From Verrucomicrobiia bacterium (lineage in GTDB: Bacteria > Verrucomicrobiota > Verrucomicrobiia > Limisphaerales > Palsa-1400): a stretch of 23,654 nucleotides of DNA. Position 1 is the stretch's first letter, and each line of letters starts with the position of its first letter. Positions 7,902 to 15,079 of the stretch are shown here, in pieces. The stretch is from contig JAICXV010000001.1 in the NCBI GenBank assembly GCA_025934545.1, positions 1 to 23,654 on the forward strand, given 5' to 3'. The notes under the pieces are model-generated. The model was given only the letters and a program-made list of their open reading frames with translations. It was not told where the DNA came from and ran no database searches. Made by a program: the position numbers and the translations under genes.

Positions 7902-8717
7902 ATGCAAACCAGTTTTTGGGTGACAGCATTGGAAGCGGCGTTGCGATGGGCGCACGTTTTTGCTGCGATTATGTGGGTCGGCGCGACCTATTACTTCACG
8001 TGGCTGGATGGGCGGTTCGTTGAACTGGAGGAGAAAGAAAAAAAAGGCGATAAATCCGACAAGTACGTCTGGATGGTCCACAGTGGCGGTTTTTATTTAG
8101 TGGAAAAGCAAAAGCGTCCGTCGCTTATGGGACAGACGCTGCACTGGTTTAAATGGGAGGCCGGGCTAACCTGGCTGACTGGAATTTCACTTTTCATCTG
8201 GCTCTATTACGGCAGCCAGCTTTTCAACCAGAGCGACGACGCGGTGTTAAGCACAAAAGCTGCGATTGGGTTAAGCGTCGGCATGATCCTTGGCGGATGG
8301 ATCATTTATGATCTGCTTTGGAAACTGTGCAAAAATTATTTTGTCGGCGTGGTTATTTCCTACGCGCTGATCGTTGCGAGCGCCTGGATCGCTTGCCGAT
8401 ATTTTTCGGCTCGCGGCGCCTTCATGCAGCTCGGAGCGATGTTCGGCACGATTATGGCAGCGAACGTGTGGATGTTAATTATTCCGTCGCAGCGACGAAT
8501 GGTAAATGCGCTTAAAGAAGGGCGTGAACCGAATCTCACTGAAGGTGACCGGGCAAAACTCCGTTCGAAACACAACACGTTTATCGTGTGGCCTGTTGTC
8601 TTCATCATGATCAGCAACCACTACCCCGCACTGTTTGGTCACACATATAATTGGATCATTCTGTCAATCGTCGTACTTGTCGGTTGGATGGCGGCAAAAA
8701 TAGTGCGAGGCGCTTGA
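7902..8717 (+). CDS. puuD: Membrane urate oxidase/hydroxylase, PuuD-type, no cytochrome c tail
   Basis: This 271-residue polytopic protein matches the membrane urate oxidase family (urate oxidase N-terminal domain, PuuD), which oxidises urate to 5-hydroxyisourate and passes electrons to the respiratory chain instead of making H2O2. Family features are the N-terminal RWAHVFAAIMWVGATYYF helix, the HWFKWEAGLTWLTG segment, the ANVWMLIIPSQR block and the late MISNHYPALFG motif. About seven or eight hydrophobic helices are visible. Characterised PuuD proteins carry a C-terminal cytochrome c domain; here the protein ends after the membrane part and has no CxxCH, so electrons must leave by a separate carrier. 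I chose the ATG at 7902 over the TTG at 7863 because the earlier start would add a poorly conserved extension. It is divergent from uraD-uraH-allC, which take its product onward. Confidence 0.88.
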   Translation: MQTSFWVTALEAALRWAHVFAAIMWVGATYYFTWLDGRFVELEEKEKKGDKSDKYVWMVHSGGFYLVEKQKRPSLMGQTLHWFKWEAGLTWLTGISLFIWLYYGSQLFNQSDDAVLSTKAAIGLSVGMILGGWIIYDLLWKLCKNYFVGVVISYALIVASAWIACRYFSARGAFMQLGAMFGTIMAANVWMLIIPSQRRMVNALKEGREPNLTEGDRAKLRSKHNTFIVWPVVFIMISNHYPALFGHTYNWIILSIVVLVGWMAAKIVRGA

Positions 8718-8719
8718 CA

Positions 8720-8732
8720 CGCCCGTGGGGCG
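8720..8732 (+). terminator. Weak hairpin after puuD
   Basis: Three bases after the puuD stop, CGCCC (8720-8724) can pair with GGGCG (8728-8732) over a 3-base loop. No T-run follows, so it is not a standard intrinsic terminator. It may slow polymerase or protect the 3' end, or it may be chance in GC-rich sequence. Confidence 0.22.
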
Positions 8733-8843
8733 CATCGCTTTAAACTCCTGTGGGGCAGTCGTCTCCGTCGCTTGTCAAACTACGAGTTTTTTCGCGTGAC
8801 TCAGGTTGCGCGACAAAGGTCCTGTGCTACGGTTTGCCCCTAA

Positions 8844-9986
8844 ATGAAGGTCATCGAAAACCTGTATAAATCGGTGCTGCGCACAGCAGCGTGTCTATCC
8901 ACTGTCACCCTCGCGATTGGCGTGTTCGCCCAACCCGCGGGGTTGTTGGATCGCAATAATCACGGAATCCAAACGGCAATCGCCGCGCAGGAAAAACATA
9001 CACCGATGTTGATGCAAGAACCGGGTGTCCTTGGCACTGCTGTCAGTCTCGACGACAACGGCAATCCTGCTGTAGTTGTCTACATCGACCGCGCCGATCC
9101 AAACGCCCAGGCGCTTGCGCACTCATTGCCGCCCGGCTTGGACAATGTGCCGACGCGCGCGATTCTGACCGACAAGTTTATTGCATTCAGGAAACCGACC
9201 CGCGGTGGCGGTGGCGGCACCACTAACCCGCCTCCTTCGACCGTCAGCCATACTGCGATTCAGGCTGCACCGATTCAACTGGGCACGTCGGGCGGATGGT
9301 CCAAAGACCTCGCCAACGGCTATTGCTGCGGTGGAACGCTCGGCTCGTTGGTTCAGGTGAACGGCGTCCAATATATATTAAGCAATTATCACGTGTTCGA
9401 ATCGGACATCGTTGCCGGCGGCAATGGTGTGACGGCGCAGACCGGCGACAACATCGTCCAACCCGGGTTAATCGATGTGAACTGCAACGCTAGTAGTTCC
9501 CAGACTGTGGCCAGCCTGGTGAGAGTCGGTTCGCTGCCGAACAACAATGTTGATTGCAGTGTCGCGCAAGTGGCGCCCGGTATGGTCAGCAGTTCAATTC
9601 TGGAAGTCGGACCGATTTCTTCCAGCACGGTCGGCGCGTCGCTGAATCAAAACGTGAAGAAAAGCGGACGCACCACTGGTTTGACCGCGAGCTATGTGTC
9701 GGGTTTGAACGCGACCATCCAGGTCAGTTACCAAAACGAATGTGCCGGCGGCACGGCGTTCACCAAGACGTTTAGCGGCCAGATCGTGGTAGCGAACAGC
9801 AACAGCACGTTCCTGAACAGCGGCGATTCGGGTTCGCTGATGGTTGAAAATACATCGACCAATCCACGCGCGGTCGGGCTTTTGTTTGCCGGAAGCAGCA
9901 CGCAGGCGATCGCCAATCCAATCAATGATGTGTTAAGTTTCCTTGGCTCGAAACTCGGCGGATCCGCCAGCATGGTCGGAAACTAA
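8844..9986 (+). CDS. Secreted trypsin-like serine protease with N-terminal accessory domain
   Basis: This 380-residue protein has an exported N-terminus (hydrophobic stretch about 12-29, possible cleavage near VFAQ). Residues about 41-116 form a small domain (PGVLGTAVSLDDNGNP, LPPGLDNVPTRAIL) that recurs in the lipoprotein encoded next door. A Gly-rich linker follows (RGGGGG, 120-125). The protease domain spans about 135-375 and shows a full chymotrypsin-type triad: His183 in LSNYHVF, Asp237 in NNVDCSV and Ser329 in SGDSGSLM. Substrate is unknown; the early domain could be a pro-segment or a fold-assisting domain (inference). It starts 126 bases after puuD and is followed after 30 bases by the lipoprotein gene, so the two may share a message. 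The ATG at 8844 gives the best signal sequence. No ribosome-binding site is evident, as is common in this window. Confidence 0.85.
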   Translation: MKVIENLYKSVLRTAACLSTVTLAIGVFAQPAGLLDRNNHGIQTAIAAQEKHTPMLMQEPGVLGTAVSLDDNGNPAVVVYIDRADPNAQALAHSLPPGLDNVPTRAILTDKFIAFRKPTRGGGGGTTNPPPSTVSHTAIQAAPIQLGTSGGWSKDLANGYCCGGTLGSLVQVNGVQYILSNYHVFESDIVAGGNGVTAQTGDNIVQPGLIDVNCNASSSQTVASLVRVGSLPNNNVDCSVAQVAPGMVSSSILEVGPISSSTVGASLNQNVKKSGRTTGLTASYVSGLNATIQVSYQNECAGGTAFTKTFSGQIVVANSNSTFLNSGDSGSLMVENTSTNPRAVGLLFAGSSTQAIANPINDVLSFLGSKLGGSASMVGN

Positions 9987-9988
9987 AC

Positions 9989-10010
9989 GGCGCGCGCGAA
10001 CCGACGCGCC
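9989..10010 (+). other. Intercistronic hairpin between protease and lipoprotein genes
   Basis: GGCGCG (9989-9994) is complementary to CGCGCC (10005-10010) with a 10-base loop. The hairpin fills most of the 30-base gap, starts two bases after the protease stop and ends six bases before the lipoprotein ATG. There is no T-run, so it is more likely a message-stability or translation-modulating element than a terminator, if it is used at all. Confidence 0.35.
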
Positions 10011-10016
10011 CAGCCT

Positions 10017-10337
10017 ATGAAAATCAAATGGGTCATTTTGCTGGCAGCCCTTTCGGCGACGTTCGCCGGAACGGGCTGCCAACGTGCGATGACAACGAAT
10101 CAGCCAGCGGCAGAGCAAACGGCCGCCGCAATCATTAACCAGAACAGCGAACGTTTGCTCGCATTGCCCGATGTCGTTGGTGTTTACGAAGGTTTGATGC
10201 CGGACGGCAAAACGCATTGCATCAAAGTGATGCTCTCGAAGAACAACCCCGCGACACTGAAGCAACTTCCCGCCTCTCTAGGTAACTATCCAGTTGTTGC
10301 AGAAGTAACCGGCAAAGTTCGGCCCCTGACAAGATAA
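10017..10337 (+). CDS. Small lipoprotein resembling the protease N-terminal domain
   Basis: This 106-residue protein has a hydrophobic N-terminus (WVILLAALSATFAG) ending in Gly20-Cys21, a plausible but imperfect lipobox (Thr at -2, Gly at -3). The mature part aligns without gaps over about 40 residues with residues 43-81 of the protease just upstream: both begin Gln-Thr-Ala, 17 residues later carry a Pro followed by V-G or L-G, then an acidic turn and a strand. They continue with LPASLGNYPVVAEVTGK here against LPPGLDNVPTRAILTDK there. No catalytic residues are seen. Being tethered to a membrane and encoded 30 bases after the protease suggests it acts on that protease, for example as an inhibitor or folding helper (inference). 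I know no named family for it. The start is the ATG at 10017. Confidence 0.75.
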   Translation: MKIKWVILLAALSATFAGTGCQRAMTTNQPAAEQTAAAIINQNSERLLALPDVVGVYEGLMPDGKTHCIKVMLSKNNPATLKQLPASLGNYPVVAEVTGKVRPLTR

Positions 10338-10474
10338 AAGTCGAAGCTTTCATCGGTTAGCGACAACCCCGCTCTTAGGCATTCTCCCCAATTCAAAAAC
10401 AGCGGGGCTCCGCATGGAAAATTCTAAAATTGGTATTAATTTCTTCTTAGAAGTGAGTGCATTTGAAGGCCGCT

Positions 10475-10483
10475 AAAAAGGAG
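10475..10483 (+). promoter_or_regulatory. Strong ribosome-binding site deciding the start
   Basis: AAAAAGGAG lies six bases before the ATG at 10490. It is one of only two strong Shine-Dalgarno sites I see in the window, and it settles the start of the first DUF883-like gene in favour of 10490 over the upstream in-frame GTG at 10457. Confidence 0.75.
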
Positions 10484-10489
10484 AATGCC

Positions 10490-10774
10490 ATGGACGTTTC
10501 AGATATTGAACATACCGGGATGGAAACAGCACGCGGAAACGGTTCCGCGCTCAAGAACAAAGCACGGCTCGCTGGACAGTCAGCCATTGACCTGACCAAA
10601 GCTACCTACGAGCAAATTCAGGAGAAAGCGCTGAATTATTCTCAAGCCACCGACCGCGCCATCCGCGAAAATCCATACACTGCCCTGGGCTGTATGTTAG
10701 GCGTCGGCCTGCTGTTGGGCGCCCTTCTTACCCGCCGAACCAACGTTGTCAAAGTCATCAAAGAAAAGGACTAA
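10490..10774 (+). CDS. DUF883/YqjD-like membrane-anchored protein (copy 1)
   Basis: This 94-residue protein has the DUF883 (ElaB/YqjD/YgaM) layout: a polar, helix-forming N-terminal part with Ala/Lys/Glu/Gln heptad-like spacing (about residues 15-58), then the family signature TDRAIRENPYTALG, a single C-terminal membrane helix (GCMLGVGLLLGALL) and a short basic/acidic tail. In E. coli relatives bind ribosomes at the inner membrane in stationary phase; whether that holds here is unknown. The strong ribosome-binding site sets the ATG at 10490. It is followed after four bases by a paralogue, so the two form a tandem pair on one message that ends at a clear terminator. Confidence 0.85.
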   Translation: MDVSDIEHTGMETARGNGSALKNKARLAGQSAIDLTKATYEQIQEKALNYSQATDRAIRENPYTALGCMLGVGLLLGALLTRRTNVVKVIKEKD

Positions 10775-10778
10775 AATT

Positions 10779-11039
10779 ATGGAAACCAAAGCACGAGAAT
10801 TCGGCCAGATGGCCGATGAAGCCAAAGAACAAGCGCAGGATTTCACGCAAAAGGCTCGCGCCGCCGGAGCTGCCGCCTGGGACCGCGCTAAAAACACGTA
10901 TCAACAAGCCTCGGACAAAGCCGTTCAGGGTGCCAAAGTGACGGACCGCGCTATTCGCGAAAATCCGTATCAATCCCTGGGCGTCGCATTTGCCTGCGGA
11001 TTGTTGCTCGGATTCTTGATCAAGAGCCGACGTGACTAA
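10779..11039 (+). CDS. DUF883/YqjD-like membrane-anchored protein (copy 2)
   Basis: This 86-residue protein is a paralogue of the one just upstream. It has an amphipathic Ala/Lys/Glu/Gln-rich helix (about residues 1-50, e.g. ADEAKEQAQDFTQKARAAG), the same TDRAIRENPY signature, one C-terminal membrane helix (LGVAFACGLLLGFLI) and an RRD tail. The ATG at 10779 follows the previous stop by four bases, with an AGGA about nine bases upstream. The frame is open further upstream inside copy 1, but that start would overlap it without need. Likely role: inner-membrane-anchored stress or stationary-phase protein, perhaps forming hetero-oligomers with copy 1 (inference). Confidence 0.85.
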   Translation: METKAREFGQMADEAKEQAQDFTQKARAAGAAAWDRAKNTYQQASDKAVQGAKVTDRAIRENPYQSLGVAFACGLLLGFLIKSRRD

Positions 11040-11048
11040 TCGAGTTGT

Positions 11049-11079
11049 CGCGCGGGCCATAAACCCGCGCGAACTTTTT
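11049..11079 (+). terminator. Intrinsic terminator of the DUF883 pair
   Basis: A perfect 8-bp stem, CGCGCGGG (11049-11056) with CCCGCGCG (11064-11071), has a 7-base loop and is followed by AAC and five T residues. It starts ten bases after the stop of copy 2. This is the clearest rho-independent terminator in the window, and it separates the tandem pair from the next small gene. Confidence 0.85.
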
Positions 11080-11164
11080 CCGAAGAGCCGCGCTGAGCAG
11101 CCGACTCACCGATTGAAGTTCTGATACCTATGCCGCCTGCTCAAGCGTGCGGCTCTGTACTTTT

Positions 11165-11452
11165 ATGACTCGAAGCAAACACGTAATTGCCCGCGAGATC
11201 GAAGAGACTCGCGAGGACTTGGCCGCTTCAGCAAAGATGGCGGCCGTCAGTCTTTTGGTTCGCAACCCGATTTCGCTGGCGGCAAAAACCGTCACCGGAT
11301 TCATCAAGCGCCGACGCGCGCGAGGGGATGCGCGCTCGGAAAACAAACCGAAGAAGCCGCGCACAAAGATGTATCGCAATCTGGGAATCGCTTTGGGCAC
11401 GGGGGTTTTGGCGGGGCTCACCTACCAGTATTGGCGACGCGCGCGGGCATAG
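11165..11452 (+). CDS. Small basic single-span membrane protein, DUF3618-like
   Basis: This 95-residue protein starts with a polar helix, IAREIEETREDLAASAK, that resembles the N-terminal motif of DUF3618 proteins (I-x-x-T-R-x-x-L-A-x-T). It has a moderately hydrophobic middle (MAAVSLLVRNPISLAAKTV), a very basic stretch (KRRRARGDAR to KKPRTK), then a C-terminal membrane helix (LGIALGTGVLAGL) and a YQYWRRARA tail. The ATG at 11165 is preferred over the upstream GTG at 11147, which would add an odd Cys-containing extension. Its layout matches the neighbouring YqjD-like pair, but it lies after their terminator and carries no ENPY signature. The family call is tentative; function is unknown. Confidence 0.65.
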   Translation: MTRSKHVIAREIEETREDLAASAKMAAVSLLVRNPISLAAKTVTGFIKRRRARGDARSENKPKKPRTKMYRNLGIALGTGVLAGLTYQYWRRARA

Positions 11453-11559
11453 CAGTGCGTCGTCGTTCCCACTAACAGAGATTCGGCAGCTTGCCGCGTG
11501 GAATTCGTGGGCGCGGGTTCTAAGTTAGTTACAAGCAGATGCACGGAGCGTCAGGGATT

Positions 11560-13029
11560 ATGAAGGTCACTTTTATTTCGGCAATTTACCTCGTGCTCAC
11601 ACTTTCGTCTCGCGCAGCGGGACCGCGGCCCGAGCCTTCACCGACCATCATTCTCAACACGAACAAACCGACGTTCTCGACGGTTGTGAAAAAGATCGCG
11701 CCGTGCATCGTCAATATTTACAGCAGCAAAACCGTAGAGGCCGATCCGCAACTCGAAGCAATCATGAACAATCCGATGTTGCGTGATTTATTCGGAGATC
11801 AAGTGGAAAATTCGCCGACGAAACCGCACCAGGAACAAGCACTGGGTTCCGGCGTCATTGTTTCGAGTGACGGATATATCCTGACAAATTTCCATGTCGT
11901 TGACGGCGCTGATGAGGTGGAGGTTTCGCTGGCCAGTAGCGAGCGTGAATTTAAAGCAAAAGTTGTCGGCACTGATGCGCCGACGGACCTCTCGGTACTG
12001 AAAATTGTTTCGCAAAATTTGCCGGTCGCCGAACTCGGCGATAGCGACAATCTCCAAGTTGGCGATGTGGCGCTCGCCGTCGGCAATCCATTCGGCGTCG
12101 GTCAATCTGTCACGATGGGAATTATCAGCGCTACGAGTCGCGGCGGATTCGGCGTGATGGACTATGAAGATTTCATCCAGACTGACGCAGCGATCAACCC
12201 CGGAAATTCCGGTGGCGCGCTCACCGATGGAGATGGAAAAGTGATCGGCATCAACACTGCGATTTTAAGCACGGCGCGCGGCGGTCAAGGCATCGGTTTT
12301 GCCGTTCCGATCAATCTCGCCAAAAGCGTGATGCAACAGATTATTAAAGAAGGTCGCGTCTCGCGCGGGTCGCTCGGCGTCGTGGTGCAGCCGATCACGC
12401 CCGACCTGGCGAAACATTTTAAAGTGTCCGACGAGGGCGGCGCATTGATCGGCGAAGTCATTCCCGGCGGCCCGGCGGCGCAAGCGGGATTGAAAGCCGG
12501 TGACGTCATTACAGAATTTCTCGGAAAGAAGATCGATGACCCGCGTCATTTGCGATTGCTCGTGGGCCAGACCAAGCCGGGCACGATGGCTGCCTTGGCG
12601 TTCCTGAGAGACCGTAAGGAACAACGCGTTACGGCCAAGCTCGATGAAATGCCGCAACCGAAAGCAAAAGCCGCCATTCACCATATCGAGGTTGCCGAAT
12701 CGACCGTCGTTCTGGACGGCGTTACCGTCACTGACGTGGACACGTCTATCCGCAGCCATCTGAAAATTCCGAAGACGATTGAAGGCGCAATGATATTGCG
12801 AGTCAGCGACGAGTCGGTGGCGTATTCCGCTGGATTACGACCCGGAGATATCATGCAGGAAATCAATCGCGAGCAAGTGCGCACTTCGCAACAAGCTGTC
12901 GACATCAGCCGCAAACTGCGCGGCCAAGAATTGCTGTTGCGCGTTTGGTCGGATGGCGGCAGCCGCTTCATGACCGTTAGCCACGAAACGAAAAAACTGC
13001 ACGCGCCCGTCACACCCAGCCGCGATTAA
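11560..13029 (+). CDS. htrA: HtrA/Deg periplasmic serine protease with two PDZ domains
   Basis: This 489-residue exported protease degrades or refolds damaged envelope proteins. A signal peptide covers residues 1-20 (LTLSSRAAG). The trypsin-like domain carries His112 (LTNFHVVDGA), Asp143 (PTDLSVLKI) and Ser217 (INPGNSGGAL), with the family segment GVIVSSDGYILTN before the histidine. The first PDZ spans about 272-360 (GGPAAQAGLKAGDVI) and the second about 385-480 (SAGLRPGDIMQEINREQV). Length and two-PDZ order match DegP/DegQ/MucD. I chose ATG 11560, which has AGGG/GGAG upstream and begins directly with the signal peptide; ATG 11539 in the same frame is an alternative. It sits after three small membrane-anchored stress-type proteins, fitting an envelope-maintenance neighbourhood. 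It converges on dxs with a 49-base gap. Confidence 0.95.
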   Translation: MKVTFISAIYLVLTLSSRAAGPRPEPSPTIILNTNKPTFSTVVKKIAPCIVNIYSSKTVEADPQLEAIMNNPMLRDLFGDQVENSPTKPHQEQALGSGVIVSSDGYILTNFHVVDGADEVEVSLASSEREFKAKVVGTDAPTDLSVLKIVSQNLPVAELGDSDNLQVGDVALAVGNPFGVGQSVTMGIISATSRGGFGVMDYEDFIQTDAAINPGNSGGALTDGDGKVIGINTAILSTARGGQGIGFAVPINLAKSVMQQIIKEGRVSRGSLGVVVQPITPDLAKHFKVSDEGGALIGEVIPGGPAAQAGLKAGDVITEFLGKKIDDPRHLRLLVGQTKPGTMAALAFLRDRKEQRVTAKLDEMPQPKAKAAIHHIEVAESTVVLDGVTVTDVDTSIRSHLKIPKTIEGAMILRVSDESVAYSAGLRPGDIMQEINREQVRTSQQAVDISRKLRGQELLLRVWSDGGSRFMTVSHETKKLHAPVTPSRD

Positions 13030-13078
13030 CTGCGGAACGTTGTTCACGTTCTATCGCGGCAAAGCACTGCAATTTGAT

Positions 13079-15079
13079 TTATGCCACCGCGCTCAAGCTC
13101 GTCACATTTGCTGGTTGAGCCGCGGCAAATTGGGCTTTGATCTGCGCCGCGATTTGCGGAGCCGTCAGCCCATATTTGTTGCGCAGATAATCGACCGTGC
13201 TGGCATGCTCAATGAATTGGTCAGGCCATCCTATGCGCAACACAGGCGTGTTAACGCGTTTGTCATTGAGCAATTCGCAAACGTTCGAGCCGTATCCGCC
13301 CGGCAATACGTGATCTTCCAATGTCACAACCAATTCGGCGGCGCGACCGAAAAACTCGGTTGTGCCAGCATCAATCGGTTTCGTGAAACGAGGATTGATC
13401 ACAGCGCAGTTATAGCCTTCGGCCGTGAGTTGTGCCGCGACCTTCGTCGCAACGCCATGGAAATTGCCAAGGCCGAACAACGCGATCTTCTTACCCTTGC
13501 TCGAATCAAAATTGCGCGTGACTTCCGCTTTGCCGATTTCGATAACAGCCGGCGATTCCTTGATGGGCACGCCTTCCGCCGCACCACGCGGATAACGAAT
13601 GAACGTCGGTCCTTTTTGCAAAGTGCAGGTAAACATCATGTCAACGAGTTCGTCCTCGTTCTTCGGAGCCATCGCAATGATGTTGGGCACGCAACGCAGA
13701 TACGCGATGTCGAACAGACCGTGATGCGTCGGGCCGTCGTTGGCCGAGAGGCCGGCGCGATCCATGCAGAAAATCACGGGCAATTCCTGCAGCGCTACAT
13801 CGTGAATGATGCAATCATACGACCGTTGCAGAAACGTAGAATAAATGGCGCACACGGGATGAAAACCCATCGTGGCCATCCCGGCGGCGAACAACACGGC
13901 GTGCTCTTCAGCAATGCCCACATCGTAGTAACGCTCGGGCATTGCCTTTTCCAATGTCTTCAATCCGGTGCCACTTGGCATGGCCGCAGTAATACCGACA
14001 ACTGACGTGTCCTTCTTGCAAAGCTTCACCATCGTTTGGCCAAACACATCCTGATAATTGGGCGGCGAGCCCGGCTTGGCCGCCGGAGTTGCCCCGGTCA
14101 CCGGATCATAAGGCCCGAGGCCATGGAATTTTTCCGGCGAATTTAAAGCGCATTCGAAGCCTTTGCCTTTTTTGGTCAAAACTTGGAGGACGACGGGCTC
14201 CTCGCTTTGTTTGGCAAATTCAAGGCAGCTAATGAGCAGCGGCAAATTATGACCGTCGATCGGGCCGAGATAACGGATGCCCATTTCTTCGAAAATCAAA
14301 CTGCTTCCGTAACCGCCGCGGCCATCGGCATCCATCGCGGTGACGTTCTGCTCGAGAGCAGCGCCGGCAAACGCGCCTTTGATCGCTTCCTCGGCTTTAT
14401 GACCAAGTTTGATCGCCAGCTCGCCTTTGGGCATGCGTTTCATCCAACGCTCGAGCTCTTTCTGCAGCTTATTGTATCGCGGATTGGTGATCAGTTTGTT
14501 CAGGTAAGAGGCAATCGCGCCGACGTTTTTGGCGATGCTCCACTCGTTGTCATTGAGAATACCGATGAATTTCTTTGTCGTGTGCGCGATGTTATTCAAC
14601 GCTTCGAAGGAAATTCCGTTGGTCAATGCGGCATCACCAAAAATACAAACGACATTTTCGTCCGATTTCTTTTGATCGCGAGCCGCGCACATTCCCAGCG
14701 CCGCCGAAAGCGCCGTGCCGGCGTGACCGGCGCCATAACAATCGTGCTCACTTTCCGTGCGCAGCGAAAAACCATTCAAGCCATCGGTCGTGCGGATGGT
14801 ATGAAAACGATTTTTGCGGCCGGTCAACAGTTTGTGCACGTAACTCTGGTGGCTGACGTCCCAGACAAATTTGTCATGCGGCGTGGAAAAAACGTAGTGG
14901 AGTGCAATGGTCAGTTCGACCACGCCAAGGTTCGGCCCCAGATGCCCGCCATTTTTGGCGAGCTTGGTGATCAACTCGTGGCGAACTTCTTCGGCGAGTT
15001 GGGTCAGTTGGTCCGGCGTCAATTTTTTGACGTGGGCAGGTTGGTCCACCATATCGATGTATCGGCTCATAGTATGCAT
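13079..15079 (-). CDS. dxs: 1-deoxy-D-xylulose-5-phosphate synthase
   Basis: This is a 666-residue thiamine-diphosphate enzyme that condenses pyruvate and glyceraldehyde 3-phosphate, the first step of the MEP isoprenoid pathway. Seen are NGGHLGPNLGVVELT (His46), the ThDP motif running from GDA (148-150) to NDN (176-178), the transketolase glutamate in DVGIAEEHAVLFAAG (Glu391), and the DRAGLSANDGPTHHG segment. The ThDP motif reads GDA where most DXS and transketolases have GDG, and the preceding loop is GAGHAGTALSAALG in place of the usual GHSSTSISA. The rest of the fold and length (usually 620-680) look intact, so I take this as a lineage variant, not a loss. The ATG at 15079 is fixed by its TAATG overlap with the xseB stop, which implies coupled translation. 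It converges on htrA. Confidence 0.96.
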   Translation of the reverse strand: MHTMSRYIDMVDQPAHVKKLTPDQLTQLAEEVRHELITKLAKNGGHLGPNLGVVELTIALHYVFSTPHDKFVWDVSHQSYVHKLLTGRKNRFHTIRTTDGLNGFSLRTESEHDCYGAGHAGTALSAALGMCAARDQKKSDENVVCIFGDAALTNGISFEALNNIAHTTKKFIGILNDNEWSIAKNVGAIASYLNKLITNPRYNKLQKELERWMKRMPKGELAIKLGHKAEEAIKGAFAGAALEQNVTAMDADGRGGYGSSLIFEEMGIRYLGPIDGHNLPLLISCLEFAKQSEEPVVLQVLTKKGKGFECALNSPEKFHGLGPYDPVTGATPAAKPGSPPNYQDVFGQTMVKLCKKDTSVVGITAAMPSGTGLKTLEKAMPERYYDVGIAEEHAVLFAAGMATMGFHPVCAIYSTFLQRSYDCIIHDVALQELPVIFCMDRAGLSANDGPTHHGLFDIAYLRCVPNIIAMAPKNEDELVDMMFTCTLQKGPTFIRYPRGAAEGVPIKESPAVIEIGKAEVTRNFDSSKGKKIALFGLGNFHGVATKVAAQLTAEGYNCAVINPRFTKPIDAGTTEFFGRAAELVVTLEDHVLPGGYGSNVCELLNDKRVNTPVLRIGWPDQFIEHASTVDYLRNKYGLTAPQIAAQIKAQFAAAQPANVTSLSAVA

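Noticed and set aside
8805..8833. TTGCGC with TACGGT 17 bases later, before the serine protease
   Set aside because: Both hexamers match consensus poorly; this is at chance level in such sequence.
10363..10407. CCCCGCT and AGCGGGG separated by about 30 bases after the lipoprotein gene
   Set aside because: The loop is long and no T-run follows, so it is not a convincing terminator.
13040..14005. Long open frame on the plus strand opposite dxs
   Set aside because: It is antisense to an unambiguous dxs frame, has Arg/His/Cys-rich composition and no domain. The same applies to the frame at 14183-15205.
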